IMG/VR virus record: IMGVR_UViG_3300032116_000341
Span: 1 to 47,814 of that record
Reading direction: 5' to 3' (one strand)
Length of the DNA stretch: 47,814 nt
Source: a virus
Part shown: positions 22,431-32,300 of the stretch, in pieces
Layout: every line of letters starts with the position of its first letter
Position numbering within the stretch: the stretch's first letter is position 1
Made by a program: the position numbers and the translations under genes
Notes under the pieces: generated by a model
The model's database searches: none
Seen by the model: the letters and a program-made list of their open reading frames with translations, nothing else
Told to the model about the DNA's origin: nothing

Positions 22431-23732
22431 ATGAAAAAATATTTGTTTATTTATGATGCGGCAACAGATGGAAATGAAATAATTATAAAAGTACAACCAT
22501 TATATTGTGCTTGGGGTGGTGATGAATTTTTACCAGTAGTTGATAAAGAATATATCCCTAATAAAGGAGACAAACTTTATTTCCTTCCTGGTGTAAATAT
22601 TCCTAGAGTAAAACTAAAAGATTTGTCTTTGGAATATGGTATTAAAACAGTTAGAAATATAGAAGATGCTACACATGTTTTCCGTGGTAAAAATACTAGA
22701 GATAAAATTGTATCATCACATTGGTATTATAAAATACCTACATCTGCATTAAGGGCAATCATTGAGGACTCTGAATGTAATATGGATGATTATTACAAAG
22801 AAAACTTAAGAGAAGCACTAGAACACTATACTGAAGACATAGTTATTGTAAATTATGCTGATGCTAGTGTATTAAGAAATAATAATGTACCTGTACTAAG
22901 AAGACATATACAAGCTAGTATGTTAGGTTCATCTAATACATATTATACAATAGATGATGATCACAAAGATTTATTTCCAGATATATTGAGTCTAGAACTT
23001 TATGATGAAAGTAAATTGCTAAAGTACATTAATGGTAATGATGCTGCTACTATAGATGAATCTATGTTCTTACAGATTTCTGATATGTTTGAAAGCTCAG
23101 ATAGAGACAACCATATTCTTGCAATGGAAATTATGGCCAATTGTAATTATATGGAAAGTCTACTATTTATTGAGATGCTTTTTGAAAGATATGCATATAA
23201 GATGAGTGAATGTCATACCAAGAACCATGTTAATTTCAAATCTTTACTTAGTTTTCTAGGTAAAAATAAGAATTACATGAGCACTAGTATTGATGAGATG
23301 ACAACATCTCTTATCAATAAAGAAGTATTTGATTTAGATAAGGTTAATCTTATAATGAAATATTATGGTAAAGAGATAGCTGAAAAAGGTGGTACTCAAT
23401 ACTTTGAAGTAAAAAGTGTAACTCTTAGTGAAGAAGCAGCAAAGTTACTCAATACTAACTATGTTCATGAGATAATACCAGATTTTATTCCTGAAGGTGT
23501 AGAACAAGTAGAAATCCAAGAACCAACAGTGTATCCAGTTAATGAGGCAGAGCATGAAGAACTTCTAGGTGAAGACATAGAAACTGCATTATCTAGAATT
23601 GAGAGAAATCAACTTAAGTCAGAGCTAATAGCTATTGAAGAAGAGTTAAGTGCACCACAGGGGTCCCTGGATGAAGAATCAAATAACAATCAAATAGAAG
23701 AGAAAGATGACAATGGTTTTGAATGGTTCTGA
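22431..23732 (+). CDS. Hypothetical protein, 433 aa, with S-D-DN motif and acidic tail
   Basis: A large soluble protein of unrecognised family. The N-terminal part (1-190) is alpha/beta; residues 219-240 carry the motif Met-Phe-x-Ser-Ser-Asp-x-Asp-Asn with Leu-Ala-Met-Glu following, shared with two smaller proteins of this phage; the last 60 residues are very acidic. It overlaps the PD-(D/E)XK nuclease gene by 26 nt, so the two proteins may cooperate in DNA processing. Catalytic motifs were not seen. Confidence 0.7.
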   Translation: MKKYLFIYDAATDGNEIIIKVQPLYCAWGGDEFLPVVDKEYIPNKGDKLYFLPGVNIPRVKLKDLSLEYGIKTVRNIEDATHVFRGKNTRDKIVSSHWYYKIPTSALRAIIEDSECNMDDYYKENLREALEHYTEDIVIVNYADASVLRNNNVPVLRRHIQASMLGSSNTYYTIDDDHKDLFPDILSLELYDESKLLKYINGNDAATIDESMFLQISDMFESSDRDNHILAMEIMANCNYMESLLFIEMLFERYAYKMSECHTKNHVNFKSLLSFLGKNKNYMSTSIDEMTTSLINKEVFDLDKVNLIMKYYGKEIAEKGGTQYFEVKSVTLSEEAAKLLNTNYVHEIIPDFIPEGVEQVEIQEPTVYPVNEAEHEELLGEDIETALSRIERNQLKSELIAIEEELSAPQGSLDEESNNNQIEEKDDNGFEWF

Positions 23733-24723
23733 TGAACTAGAGAGATTTTATAAGGAGAAGTTTTATTTTAGCTATAGTGGCTTAAATAAACTACTATATT
23801 CTCCTGCACTATTTTATAATCATTATGTGCTCAACCAGAGAGAGGATAGTACAGACCCGCACCTTGTAGGAGGGCGGGTTCTGCACTGTCTTTTATTTGA
23901 GCCTGAGAAGTATGATGAGCAATTTGTATCATTACCGGGTAAACTTCCAACAGATAGTCAAAGAAAAATTATTGATAATATTTTTAGAATACATTGCTCA
24001 GTAGGAAATAATTCTTTACTTTTGGAAGACTACTCAACAGATATACTCACACAGCTTCTTACAGCAAATCTTTATCAATCACTCAAAACAGATGCTCAAA
24101 GATTAGAAAAAATTCTAACAGATGAGAACAAAGAGTATTTTGAATTCCTCAAACAAAGTCAAGATAAAGCAGTAGTAGATCAACCAACTTTGGATGGCTG
24201 CAAAGCACAGGTAGAGATACTAAAAACTAATAATGATGTTAGAGCTTTATTAGCATTAGACAAAGCTGAGGAAGATGATCATATTGAGATATATAATGAG
24301 TTGCATATCAAAATAGATCATGATCAGTTGCCCTTTGGATTTAATGGATTCCTTGATAATGTAGTTATAGACAACCAAGCAAAAGTTATATTTATTAATG
24401 ACTTAAAAACTACTGGCAAGTCTATTCAAGATTTTCCTGATGCTGTTGAGTATTATAAGTATTGGATTCAAGCTGTTATCTATTATATACTGGCAACACA
24501 TAAATTTTTGAAAGGCAAACCAGATATAACATCTTGGCAAGTACAAGTAACCTTTATTGTAATTGACAAATACAATTTAGTTTATCCATATCAAGTGTCA
24601 AGAGAAACAATGTCTAAGTGGCAAAAGGATTTTAAGTCTGTGTTAGAAGTGGCTGTATGGCACTATACAGAGAAGAAATATGACTTGCCATATGACTTAG
24701 CAGTAGGTAATGTAAAATTGTAA
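23707..24723 (+). CDS. PD-(D/E)XK (Cas4/RecB-like) exonuclease, 338 aa
   Basis: Nuclease of the PD-(D/E)XK superfamily, probably a RecB/Cas4-like or lambda-exonuclease-like phage enzyme. The N-terminus has a Gly-Gly-Arg-Val-Leu-His segment in an early helix typical of RecB-type nucleases. The active site is Asp217 in GFLDNV, then a strand with Asp232-Leu-Lys234 (the D-x-K version of E-x-K) and Thr-Thr right after. It lies between replication genes and likely degrades or trims DNA for recombination. ATG at 23713 is an alternative start. Confidence 0.75.
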   Translation: MTMVLNGSDELERFYKEKFYFSYSGLNKLLYSPALFYNHYVLNQREDSTDPHLVGGRVLHCLLFEPEKYDEQFVSLPGKLPTDSQRKIIDNIFRIHCSVGNNSLLLEDYSTDILTQLLTANLYQSLKTDAQRLEKILTDENKEYFEFLKQSQDKAVVDQPTLDGCKAQVEILKTNNDVRALLALDKAEEDDHIEIYNELHIKIDHDQLPFGFNGFLDNVVIDNQAKVIFINDLKTTGKSIQDFPDAVEYYKYWIQAVIYYILATHKFLKGKPDITSWQVQVTFIVIDKYNLVYPYQVSRETMSKWQKDFKSVLEVAVWHYTEKKYDLPYDLAVGNVKL

Positions 24724-24727
24724 AATT

Positions 24728-25294
24728 ATGGTAATTGATGCGCTTTATAGGAAATACTTCCAGAAGTCCAAGATATTTTTATATCCGCTCTTGGGCATTA
24801 AAAGAGGTACAAGTGTTGTTCCAGGTGAGACTTATCTCTCTTGGGAAAACAAAGTAAACTCTGAGGATATGAAACTAGTTTGTGTATACCATACAAGAAC
24901 TGACATGGAATATTTACAGTTTGAGAAAAATATTTTACTCAAACATAATAGACTTGTTGATTTTACTAAGGTAGATGAAGATAAACTAGTTGCAATTTTT
25001 AATTTTTCTGATTTAAGTGATGATTGGTCATACTTTCTAGATGGAAAGTACAGTAAAATGAATACAAATACAAAGCGCAAAATTCTAGACTTCTTTGATA
25101 AGAGAAGTGGTAACTATGCTTATGTAGAAAGCTACCTGTTTCCTGAAAATCATTTTGAAACATATGCTAAAATACTAGGTGTAGATGTTGAAATACTCAA
25201 ATCTGTTGGTGAGCTATGCAATAAGCCAGATTTTGAAAAAGAAAATTTACTTATTGAAGTAGCAGATTTGGAAAACATTAAAATAATTCAATAA
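24728..25294 (+). CDS. Hypothetical protein, 188 aa
   Basis: A soluble alpha/beta protein beginning with a helix and an aromatic-rich segment (Tyr-Pro-Leu-Leu-Gly-Ile). No domain was recognised. It sits 4 nt downstream of the nuclease and 19 nt before another short gene, in the unit that runs to the terminator at 25682-25714. Confidence 0.65.
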   Translation: MVIDALYRKYFQKSKIFLYPLLGIKRGTSVVPGETYLSWENKVNSEDMKLVCVYHTRTDMEYLQFEKNILLKHNRLVDFTKVDEDKLVAIFNFSDLSDDWSYFLDGKYSKMNTNTKRKILDFFDKRSGNYAYVESYLFPENHFETYAKILGVDVEILKSVGELCNKPDFEKENLLIEVADLENIKIIQ

Positions 25295-25313
25295 CTTTGT
25301 TAAAACCAACAAA

Positions 25314-25658
25314 ATGAGTGAAAAAACAATGATGATTGTCCAGTCAACTTGGCAAGACAAACAAACTTTTAGATTGATTCCAATTGCAGAATCATGTCCT
25401 TATGTAGAATGTATTTTTGATCCAGATAGCAAAGTTTTTGTTATTGTATCAAAGATTAGAAAAACTTCTTTACATATGTTGCCCAAACTTGATGAGTACG
25501 GTATTGCCATATCAGGCAACCGTGGAACTAAACAAGAAAGACACAAGATAGAAGTGTTTCAAGAATTCTATATAGAAGACCTAAATGCTATTGAAGAATT
25601 AATTAAAACTTTTGCAGTTAATGCTGAGTTTGATTATAAAACATTTATGAATAACTAA
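25314..25658 (+). CDS. Hypothetical protein, 114 aa
   Basis: A compact alpha/beta protein with a Lys/Arg/Glu-rich second half. The family is not recognised. It is the last gene before the terminator at 25682-25714, in the same unit as the nuclease gene. Confidence 0.65.
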   Translation: MSEKTMMIVQSTWQDKQTFRLIPIAESCPYVECIFDPDSKVFVIVSKIRKTSLHMLPKLDEYGIAISGNRGTKQERHKIEVFQEFYIEDLNAIEELIKTFAVNAEFDYKTFMNN

Positions 25659-25681
25659 CATAAATAGTTTAATTCTACCAG

Positions 25682-25714
25682 AAGGGAGTGTTTACAGGCA
25701 CTCCCTTTTATTTT
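25682..25714 (+). terminator. Strong terminator before the polymerase gene
   Basis: AAGGGAGTG (25682-25690) and CACTCCCTT (25699-25707) form a perfect nine-base-pair stem with an eight-base loop, followed by TTATTTT. It lies 36 nt before the polymerase start. Confidence 0.9.
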
Positions 25715-25750
25715 AACTTAACGGGGGGACAGCTTAACTGAACAAATCTT

Positions 25751-27649
25751 ATGAAAACACATTGGGTAATGGACTATGAAACTCTTAGTAATTGTTTCAT
25801 AGCAGTATTTGAAGATATTAAATCTGATGACCGGGAAATTTTTGTAGTTCATGAGTCTAGAAATGACACTGAAGAACTAGTAAACTTTCTAAATAGGAAC
25901 AAAACCTTTAATGAATGGCATGTCAGCTTTAATGGTCTTGGCTTTGATAGTCAAATCACTGAATATATATTAAGAAAACAGAATGATCTGTGCAGTATGT
26001 CTGCACAGGATGTTGCAGCTTATTTATATTCAAAAGCACAACAAATTATTAATAAACAAAACTCTGGTGAGTTTTTAGAATTTAGTCAAAAAGATCTCCA
26101 GATAAGACAGATTGATGTATTTAAACTTAATCATTGGGATAATCCAGCTAAGAGAAGTTCATTAAAATGGATTCAGTATACTATGGACTGGCACAACATT
26201 GTAGACATGCCAATTCATCATACTAGTCATATTGTTGCTCAGCAAATAGAACCAATTATTAGGTATTGTATTAATGATGTCAAGTCTACTAAACAAATTA
26301 TGCAACTTAGTAAAGGGCAGATTGATTTACGTAGATCTTTAACACAAGAATATAATATTGATTTATTTTCAGCATCTGAACCTAGAATTTCTAAAGAATT
26401 ATTTCTTCATTTTCTAAGTAACCAAACAGGAATAAAGAAATGGGACTTAAGAAACATGAGAACTTACAGACCTAAAATTACTGTTGCCGATATTATTCTG
26501 CCTTATATAAAGTTTGAAACAGCTACTTTTCAAAGATTGCTTAATAAATTTAATGAAGTAGTTATATTCCCAAATGAAACTAAAGGAGGTTTTAAGTATT
26601 CTGTACAGTATAAAGGTGTAAAAACTGACTTTGGTCTTGGTGGTGTGCACGGTGCTAGAGAAAGTAAAGTGTATAAATCAAACTCTGATATGGTTATTAT
26701 GACATCTGATGTTGTAAGTTTCTATCCTAATCTTGCTATAAGAAATAAATGGGCTCCAGCTCATTTGCCGCAGCAAGAATTTTGTAATCTATATGAGTGG
26801 TTCTTTGAGGAAAGAAAGAAGATACCAAAGTCTGATCCTAAGAACTATGTATATAAGATCATTCTAAATTCTACTTATGGTCTTAGCAATGATGAGAATA
26901 GTTTCTTGTATGACCCAGAGTTTACTATGAGAATTACCATCAATGGTCAGTTGAGTCTTACTATGTTGTATGAAATGATTTGTGAAGAGATTCCAAATGC
27001 AGTTCCATTAATGCAGAATACAGATGGTCTTGAAACTATGATTCCAAGAGAGTATCAAGATAAATATATGGAGATTTGCAAAAGATGGGAGCAGATAACT
27101 AATCTTGAACTTGAGCACGGCACATATAGTAAGATAGTTCTAGGTGATGTAAATAATTATATTGCTGTAACTGAAGATGGTAAGTCTAAATGTAAGGGTA
27201 GATTTGAGTATGATAATCTAGCTTTACATAAGAACAAAAGTTTTTTAATTATTCCAAAAGCCTTACATGCATATTTTGTAAATGGTATTAAACCTGAAAT
27301 ATTTATAAAAGAAAATTTAAACATTTTTGATTTCTGTGGAGGAGTCAAGATAAAAGGTGATTGGAGATTTACTGAACATAAAATAGAATTTGGAGAATAT
27401 ACAGAAACAAAACTTCAGGATACTATTAGGTATTTCATCTCTAAATCAGGTAGTAAGATTATCAAGAAACATAACACTGATGGCCGGGAAATACAAGTAG
27501 AAGCTGGAAGATGGTTACAAACTCTATATACCAACCATCATGATAATCCATTTTCTGAATATGATTTAAATTATGATTATTATCTAGAGAAGATTAGAAA
27601 AGAAATAGAATCTCTAGAGCCAAATACAAATCAATTAAGTTTATTTTAA
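25751..27649 (+). CDS. Family B DNA polymerase, 632 aa
   Basis: Replicative DNA polymerase of family B with a 3'-5' proofreading domain. Exonuclease motifs are Asp8-x-Glu10 near the N-terminus, Asn61 to Asp66 (SFNGLGFD), and Tyr172-x3-Asp176. Polymerase motifs are motif A Asp320-Val-Val-Ser-Phe-Tyr-Pro, motif B Lys369-x3-Asn373-Ser-x-Tyr-Gly377, and motif C Asn423-Thr-Asp425-Gly. Motif C shows the single Asp form rather than the common Asp-Thr-Asp-Ser. At 632 aa the enzyme is small, like other phage B polymerases. crAss-like phages carry either a family A or a family B polymerase; this one is of the second kind. Confidence 0.92.
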   Translation: MKTHWVMDYETLSNCFIAVFEDIKSDDREIFVVHESRNDTEELVNFLNRNKTFNEWHVSFNGLGFDSQITEYILRKQNDLCSMSAQDVAAYLYSKAQQIINKQNSGEFLEFSQKDLQIRQIDVFKLNHWDNPAKRSSLKWIQYTMDWHNIVDMPIHHTSHIVAQQIEPIIRYCINDVKSTKQIMQLSKGQIDLRRSLTQEYNIDLFSASEPRISKELFLHFLSNQTGIKKWDLRNMRTYRPKITVADIILPYIKFETATFQRLLNKFNEVVIFPNETKGGFKYSVQYKGVKTDFGLGGVHGARESKVYKSNSDMVIMTSDVVSFYPNLAIRNKWAPAHLPQQEFCNLYEWFFEERKKIPKSDPKNYVYKIILNSTYGLSNDENSFLYDPEFTMRITINGQLSLTMLYEMICEEIPNAVPLMQNTDGLETMIPREYQDKYMEICKRWEQITNLELEHGTYSKIVLGDVNNYIAVTEDGKSKCKGRFEYDNLALHKNKSFLIIPKALHAYFVNGIKPEIFIKENLNIFDFCGGVKIKGDWRFTEHKIEFGEYTETKLQDTIRYFISKSGSKIIKKHNTDGREIQVEAGRWLQTLYTNHHDNPFSEYDLNYDYYLEKIRKEIESLEPNTNQLSLF

Positions 27650-27651
27650 TT

Positions 27652-28857
27652 ATGCCAAAGAAAATTCAAAACACAACAAAGGCACATTTAGTAAGTGTGC
27701 CTCTACCAAATCATGGTGCTAGTTATACTGTAATTAGTCATCAATTTGTTATTGATTATGCTTATCAAGCCCTTGCTAATGCAGGGTTTGGGATTGTAGA
27801 TGAAGAGTACAGATGTACTGCTGATGGACAAATTGCTCAGGGAGTTTACAAACTAAACTTTAATAATGATCCTGAGTTGTCAATGATGTTTGCTTGGACA
27901 AACAGTTATAATAAACAAGTAAAGTTTAAATGTGTAGTTGGTGCATATATAAATAATAGTGGTTCTGTCATGATCTCTGGAGAAGTTGGAAGCTGGGTTA
28001 GAAAACATACAGGTACTGCAGATACAGAAGTCAAAGCTACTATTGATGATTACATTACTAATGCATATATGTATTATACTCAGTTATGCTCTGATAAAGC
28101 TGTAATGGAAACTATCTCTTTAAATAGAAGGAGACAATCACAGCTGTTAGGGGTACTATTTGCCGAGTATGAAATACTTACTACAGAACAAGCTAGTGTT
28201 GTAAGAGATCAAATGAAGAAGCCTTATCATGTATTTGCTAATACAGATAGTTTATGGGCATTCTATAACTATGTAACCAATGCATTACAGTCATCACATC
28301 CTAAGACTTGGATGGAAGACCAAAGAATCTTGCATTATTTCATAGGAACAATCTGTGACTTTAGTGCACCAGTTAGTCAACCAGTTCAAGCTGTTAGTGC
28401 ACCAGTAGAAGATCCTTTATATGTAGATCCAGCACAAACAAATATTCTTGATCAAATTGCAGAAGTTGAATCAGAAGTGGTGCAAGATGAGACTATCTGT
28501 GCAGATGATCTGCACCGATCAGAAGAAATCATTGAAGACACAAATGAACCTGAGATACTTCCATTTGATATAGATGAGGATGATGATGCTGTGTTAGATC
28601 AATTACTAGTTCCAATTGAAAGGGAAATTGAGGAAGAAAAATCTGAGGACATTTTTCCCCAAGATAAAATTGTTCAATATACAGATCCTGTAGGTAATGT
28701 ATTTGAGGCACCAGTTGTTATAGATACAATTGATCTTAATGAAACTACTAAAGCTTCTGTTGTAGTAGTTGAAAATAGTGAAGATACAGATCTAGATTTT
28801 GATCTAGATTTTAATGAAACAGAAACTGGAACAGAGGATGTTCCAGATTTCTTTTGA
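27652..28857 (+). CDS. DUF932-like protein with acidic tail, 401 aa
   Basis: Starts 2 nt after the polymerase gene. Residues 1-230 look like an alpha/beta core; a strand segment Ala-Trp-Thr-Asn-Ser-Tyr-Asn-Lys-Gln-Val and a later Gly-Glu-Val-Gly recall DUF932-type phage/plasmid proteins, but this is uncertain. From about residue 245 the sequence is very rich in Asp, Glu, Val and Thr and probably disordered; a 12-nt tandem repeat encodes Asp-Leu-Asp-Phe twice near its end. It is likely a polymerase-associated factor. Confidence 0.55.
   Translation: MPKKIQNTTKAHLVSVPLPNHGASYTVISHQFVIDYAYQALANAGFGIVDEEYRCTADGQIAQGVYKLNFNNDPELSMMFAWTNSYNKQVKFKCVVGAYINNSGSVMISGEVGSWVRKHTGTADTEVKATIDDYITNAYMYYTQLCSDKAVMETISLNRRRQSQLLGVLFAEYEILTTEQASVVRDQMKKPYHVFANTDSLWAFYNYVTNALQSSHPKTWMEDQRILHYFIGTICDFSAPVSQPVQAVSAPVEDPLYVDPAQTNILDQIAEVESEVVQDETICADDLHRSEEIIEDTNEPEILPFDIDEDDDAVLDQLLVPIEREIEEEKSEDIFPQDKIVQYTDPVGNVFEAPVVIDTIDLNETTKASVVVVENSEDTDLDFDLDFNETETGTEDVPDFF
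28789..28812 (+). repeat. Tandem 12-nt repeat in coding sequence
   Basis: GATCTAGATTTT occurs twice in exact tandem (28789-28800 and 28801-28812), encoding Asp-Leu-Asp-Phe twice in the acidic tail. It is a possible site of slippage-driven length change. Confidence 0.6.
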
Positions 28858-28898
28858 CATCCTTGTTAGCATATAAGGATTTATTGATTTATCATCTA

Positions 28899-28929
28899 GG
28901 GGGTAGCTTCGGCTATCCCCTTTTTTTTT
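28899..28929 (+). terminator. UUCG-capped terminator closing the polymerase unit
   Basis: GGGGGTAGC (28899-28907) pairs with GCTATCCCC (28912-28920), with one G-T pair and a TTCG tetraloop, followed by nine T (28921-28929). Confidence 0.95.
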
Positions 28930-28958
28930 ATTAACTTAGTTTTACAAAAATAAAAGAC

Positions 28959-29132
28959 ATGCATCCAGTAGCATTTAAAAAAGCATTAATTGAAGCATAC
29001 CTTGCAGGAGCAAGTAGTATGTATTGTGGTTGTTATGAAATGCAAACTAAGGCAAGTGCCAGAGAATGGTTTGATAATGAATATGGGGAACAAGAGTCAG
29101 AAGATTGTGACTGTTGTGAAGAAGATGAATAA
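28959..29132 (+). CDS. Small Cys-rich acidic protein, 57 aa
   Basis: ATG to TAA, isolated between two UUCG-capped terminators, so it is a one-gene unit. The protein begins with a helix and contains Cys-Gly-Cys near residue 24, then ends in a Cys/Asp/Glu-rich tail (Asp-Cys-Asp-Cys-Cys). It may bind metal. It is the last plus-strand gene before the convergence with the minus-strand genes. Confidence 0.6.
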   Translation: MHPVAFKKALIEAYLAGASSMYCGCYEMQTKASAREWFDNEYGEQESEDCDCCEEDE

Positions 29133-29134
29133 AT

Positions 29135-29164
29135 AAGGGGAGCCTTCGGGTTCCCCTTTTTTTT
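29135..29164. terminator. UUCG-capped (bidirectional) terminator at the convergence
   Basis: An A-A-GGGG-AGCC / GGTT-CCCC-T-T stem (about 29135-29144 with 29149-29158) has a TTCG loop and eight T on the plus-strand side. On the minus strand the stem is followed by TTATTTATTC, so the same hairpin could also stop the transcript coming from the giant genes. Confidence 0.9.
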
Positions 29165-29165
29165 C

Positions 29166-29306
29166 TCATCTACCTTGTGCTCTATAAGCTTTTTTGTAGT
29201 TTTTTGATCTTTTAGACTTAGAAGTTTTAGTTTTAGCATGTACACCTGGACGGGTTACTTTTACTTTTCTATAAGTCCTTACTGTTCCTGTTGTTGCCTT
29301 TGCCAT
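29166..29306 (-). CDS. Very basic small protein, 46 aa
   Basis: The ORF runs from ATG (complement of 29304-29306) to TGA (complement of 29166-29168), 6 nt after the 2540-aa gene. Of its 46 residues about 18 are Lys, Arg or His, and only Thr, Val, Ser, Ala and Gly are otherwise frequent. Such proteins can condense or coat nucleic acid in a virion, or be cargo. It overlaps no other gene, and its stop lies directly beside the terminator at 29135-29164, which supports its being real. Confidence 0.65.
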   Translation of the reverse strand: MAKATTGTVRTYRKVKVTRPGVHAKTKTSKSKRSKNYKKAYRAQGR

Positions 29307-29312
29307 TATTTA

Positions 29313-32300
29313 TTATTTTAATTTACCTGCACTTTCAAATCCTTCTAATGCCTTATCTACTTGACCTGTGTTACCATTAATACCAACACTCTTAAGTAAG
29401 TGACCTATAACTTTTGGTGACCCCTCTTGTTGCCAGAAGTATTCACCCTCTTTTCTACTATAGTATGCTTTATCATTAAATGTAATTAGTTGGAATACAT
29501 CTTCAAATATTTTAGCATATAAACTAATGGTATTTCCAAATGCAGATGTAGTTGTAGTAACCATTTTAATATAATCATCTGCTCCAAGGTTTACACCAGC
29601 AATTGTTGGTAGTGGAACAAATGCTGAAGTTTCAGCTTGTACACCTAATAATAATAAAAGCATATGATTTTGAATAAATCCCCATGTTTTAAAGTCATCA
29701 GTAAATAAAGCTCCTGATCTTGCTCTAAGTTTATCAAATCTTTTCTTATCATCTGGATCATAACCCCAAAGCATTGATGCAAGAAGAGCGGCAGTTATTA
29801 TAAATAATCCTTCAGAAAGAGTTCTCATCAAATCTCTTTTTTGATCAAGTGGCATATAAGCCCAATACTTACCTTTACTTTTAATAAGTTCTTTCATTCC
29901 AAGATATGCATTTACATAAAAGCCCATAGTAGTTTTACCGGTCATCCAATCATATCTTTTTTTCATTTTTGGTTTCCAGAACTTACCATCTTCTATTTCT
30001 ACTGCAGCTCCCCATCTGTTTGTAAGCATTGGTATAAACCACTTTCTCATGAATGTAAACATTCTATATGGTAAATACATATTACCTTCAGCTTGAGCAA
30101 ACTTATCATATGAACCATACAATCTGTGAGATACACCCTGAAATTTATTTCTAAACTGTTTAAATTTCTCAGATTTAGCAATTATAATTTCTTTACCTTC
30201 TTCAAATTCTATAGCACTAACAACTTTATTTCTTTGCTGAAGTTCTTCAACAGTAACACCATACATTTGAGCAATTTCTTCAAGTGTTTGACCTTTAACA
30301 TACTCATGATATACTGTTCTATTATACCATGCTGGATCAACACCTGGTTTTAATTCAGCTATACCAGTATCTTTATTAAGTTGCCATGCATCTTTATAGT
30401 TAATAGTGATAGTCTTACCATTAGAAAGTCTTTGCTCTACTTTTTCAGCATTTAAAAATGCACCAAAAAGTTGTAAAGCTGCTTCCATTTCAGCATTTTT
30501 TCTAATGTTGTACATCCACTCTCCATTCATAAGATCCTTTGACATGTTTCTAGAGACAGATCTTCCAAAGTCATCTTCAAATTTAAAGGCTGCATCAAAC
30601 ATTTCAATTATCTGAGATGATAATGCAGGAACACCTTTTGTATATACACTCTTAGCTACCCACTCTAACATAGCTGGAGTAGCCCATAGTTTACCTTTTC
30701 CTAAATCTTTTACAGTAATAAATCCACCACCAGCTGATTCAATAATATTTTGTACTATCTGACCATATCTGTTTTTTAAATCTGAAGGTAAGTTTACTGC
30801 TAGTGAAGCTCTTGATGATAGCTTTTGTAGTTTGCCAATAAATTTATCTAAGTAGACAGAGCTTCCCTCACCGCTATATTGTTTACCATAGTATTCTCTT
30901 TCAATAAGAGATCTTACTTGGCCGGCTCTATTATTAGTAGCACCCGGTTTTACAGTATGAGTAAGTTTACCTTTTATCCTATTTATAGTTTTACTATAAG
31001 TGTTAGGAGTCTTTGGTGCATTAGCTGGATCCTCTAATGTATCTAGTATAGAATTAACAAGAGGAAGAGTTTGTAATAATTGTGACTGTTGTTCAAGAGA
31101 TAGTAAATACTTAAACATTCCTCTAACAACATCTGGATCAGTATTATCTATATCTAGATTATATAATCCAGTTACCGGAATATATGAAACTTCTTCAGAA
31201 TTTAAATCAGTATTTACAAGTCTATACTCTTGAAGATTATTATCTCTTTCATAGTTGTGTTCTAATTCAACTTCATCTACAGACTTACCCCAAGCATCTC
31301 TTATTGACTGACCAATACCTTTTTTAATCTGAGAATATCTTTCACCTAATTTACCAGCTTGTAATCTAGATAGGTTATCTCTTAATACATAGCGTGGCAT
31401 ATCTAGATATAACTTAGACTTATTAGACTTATCTTCTTGAAATGAAAGATGAGCTTCTTTCATTACCTCAAGGAGTTGGAATCTTACACTATTTGGTTGA
31501 TCCTTAAGCCTCATGTAATCCTTGTTAATGTATCTATCATCTTTAGCAGAATTAGGATCATTTACATTAGTAAATAATCTTGGAAGATATTGACCTTTAT
31601 TGTCAATGTGTACACCAACTTGTAATTCTACTTCACCTGTCTGAGGATTGTAACCTGTTCTATATTTATCTTTTATTCTATAAATAGAGTGTCTAGCATT
31701 AGGTAAACCATTAAAGGTTTCTTCTTCTCCTGTTAGCTCATTAAGCAATACAGTTTTTTCATAGTACTCTGGATTCTTTGGAACAGACAAAGAATTGGCC
31801 ATAGTTCTTTCATACTTGACTTCAATTTTTCTAGTCTTTCTATTTTTAACCTTTCTAGAAACGTGATTAACTCTAAACCAATCTACTAGTTTCCCATCTT
31901 TTTCTAATAGGGCTTTCATTTCATCACTGTTGATGAAATTAGTTGCATCTTCAACATTAATTGGTGCAACATTTAATCTCTGCAAATGCTCATTTAATGC
32001 ATCAACATAATATTCAGTAGGTATCTTTTGAGTTAATGAAGATAAGTCAGCATAAATACTTTGCATAAGAGCCACTTCACCTACAGATAAACCAGTCTTA
32101 GCTTGTTTTTCCAACAATGTTCTATATCTTAACTTTTGTTCTGGTGTTAGTTTTGCTGGATCTTTTTTACTTATAGCAATATATAAATCAAGTTCTTCAG
32201 ACTCATCTCTAGAAAGTCCAGTTTTAGTATCAAATTTAGCTTTGTAATCAATAATTTTTTGATTAAGCTCTTTAATTGTTTTTAACTTATCTACACCTAA

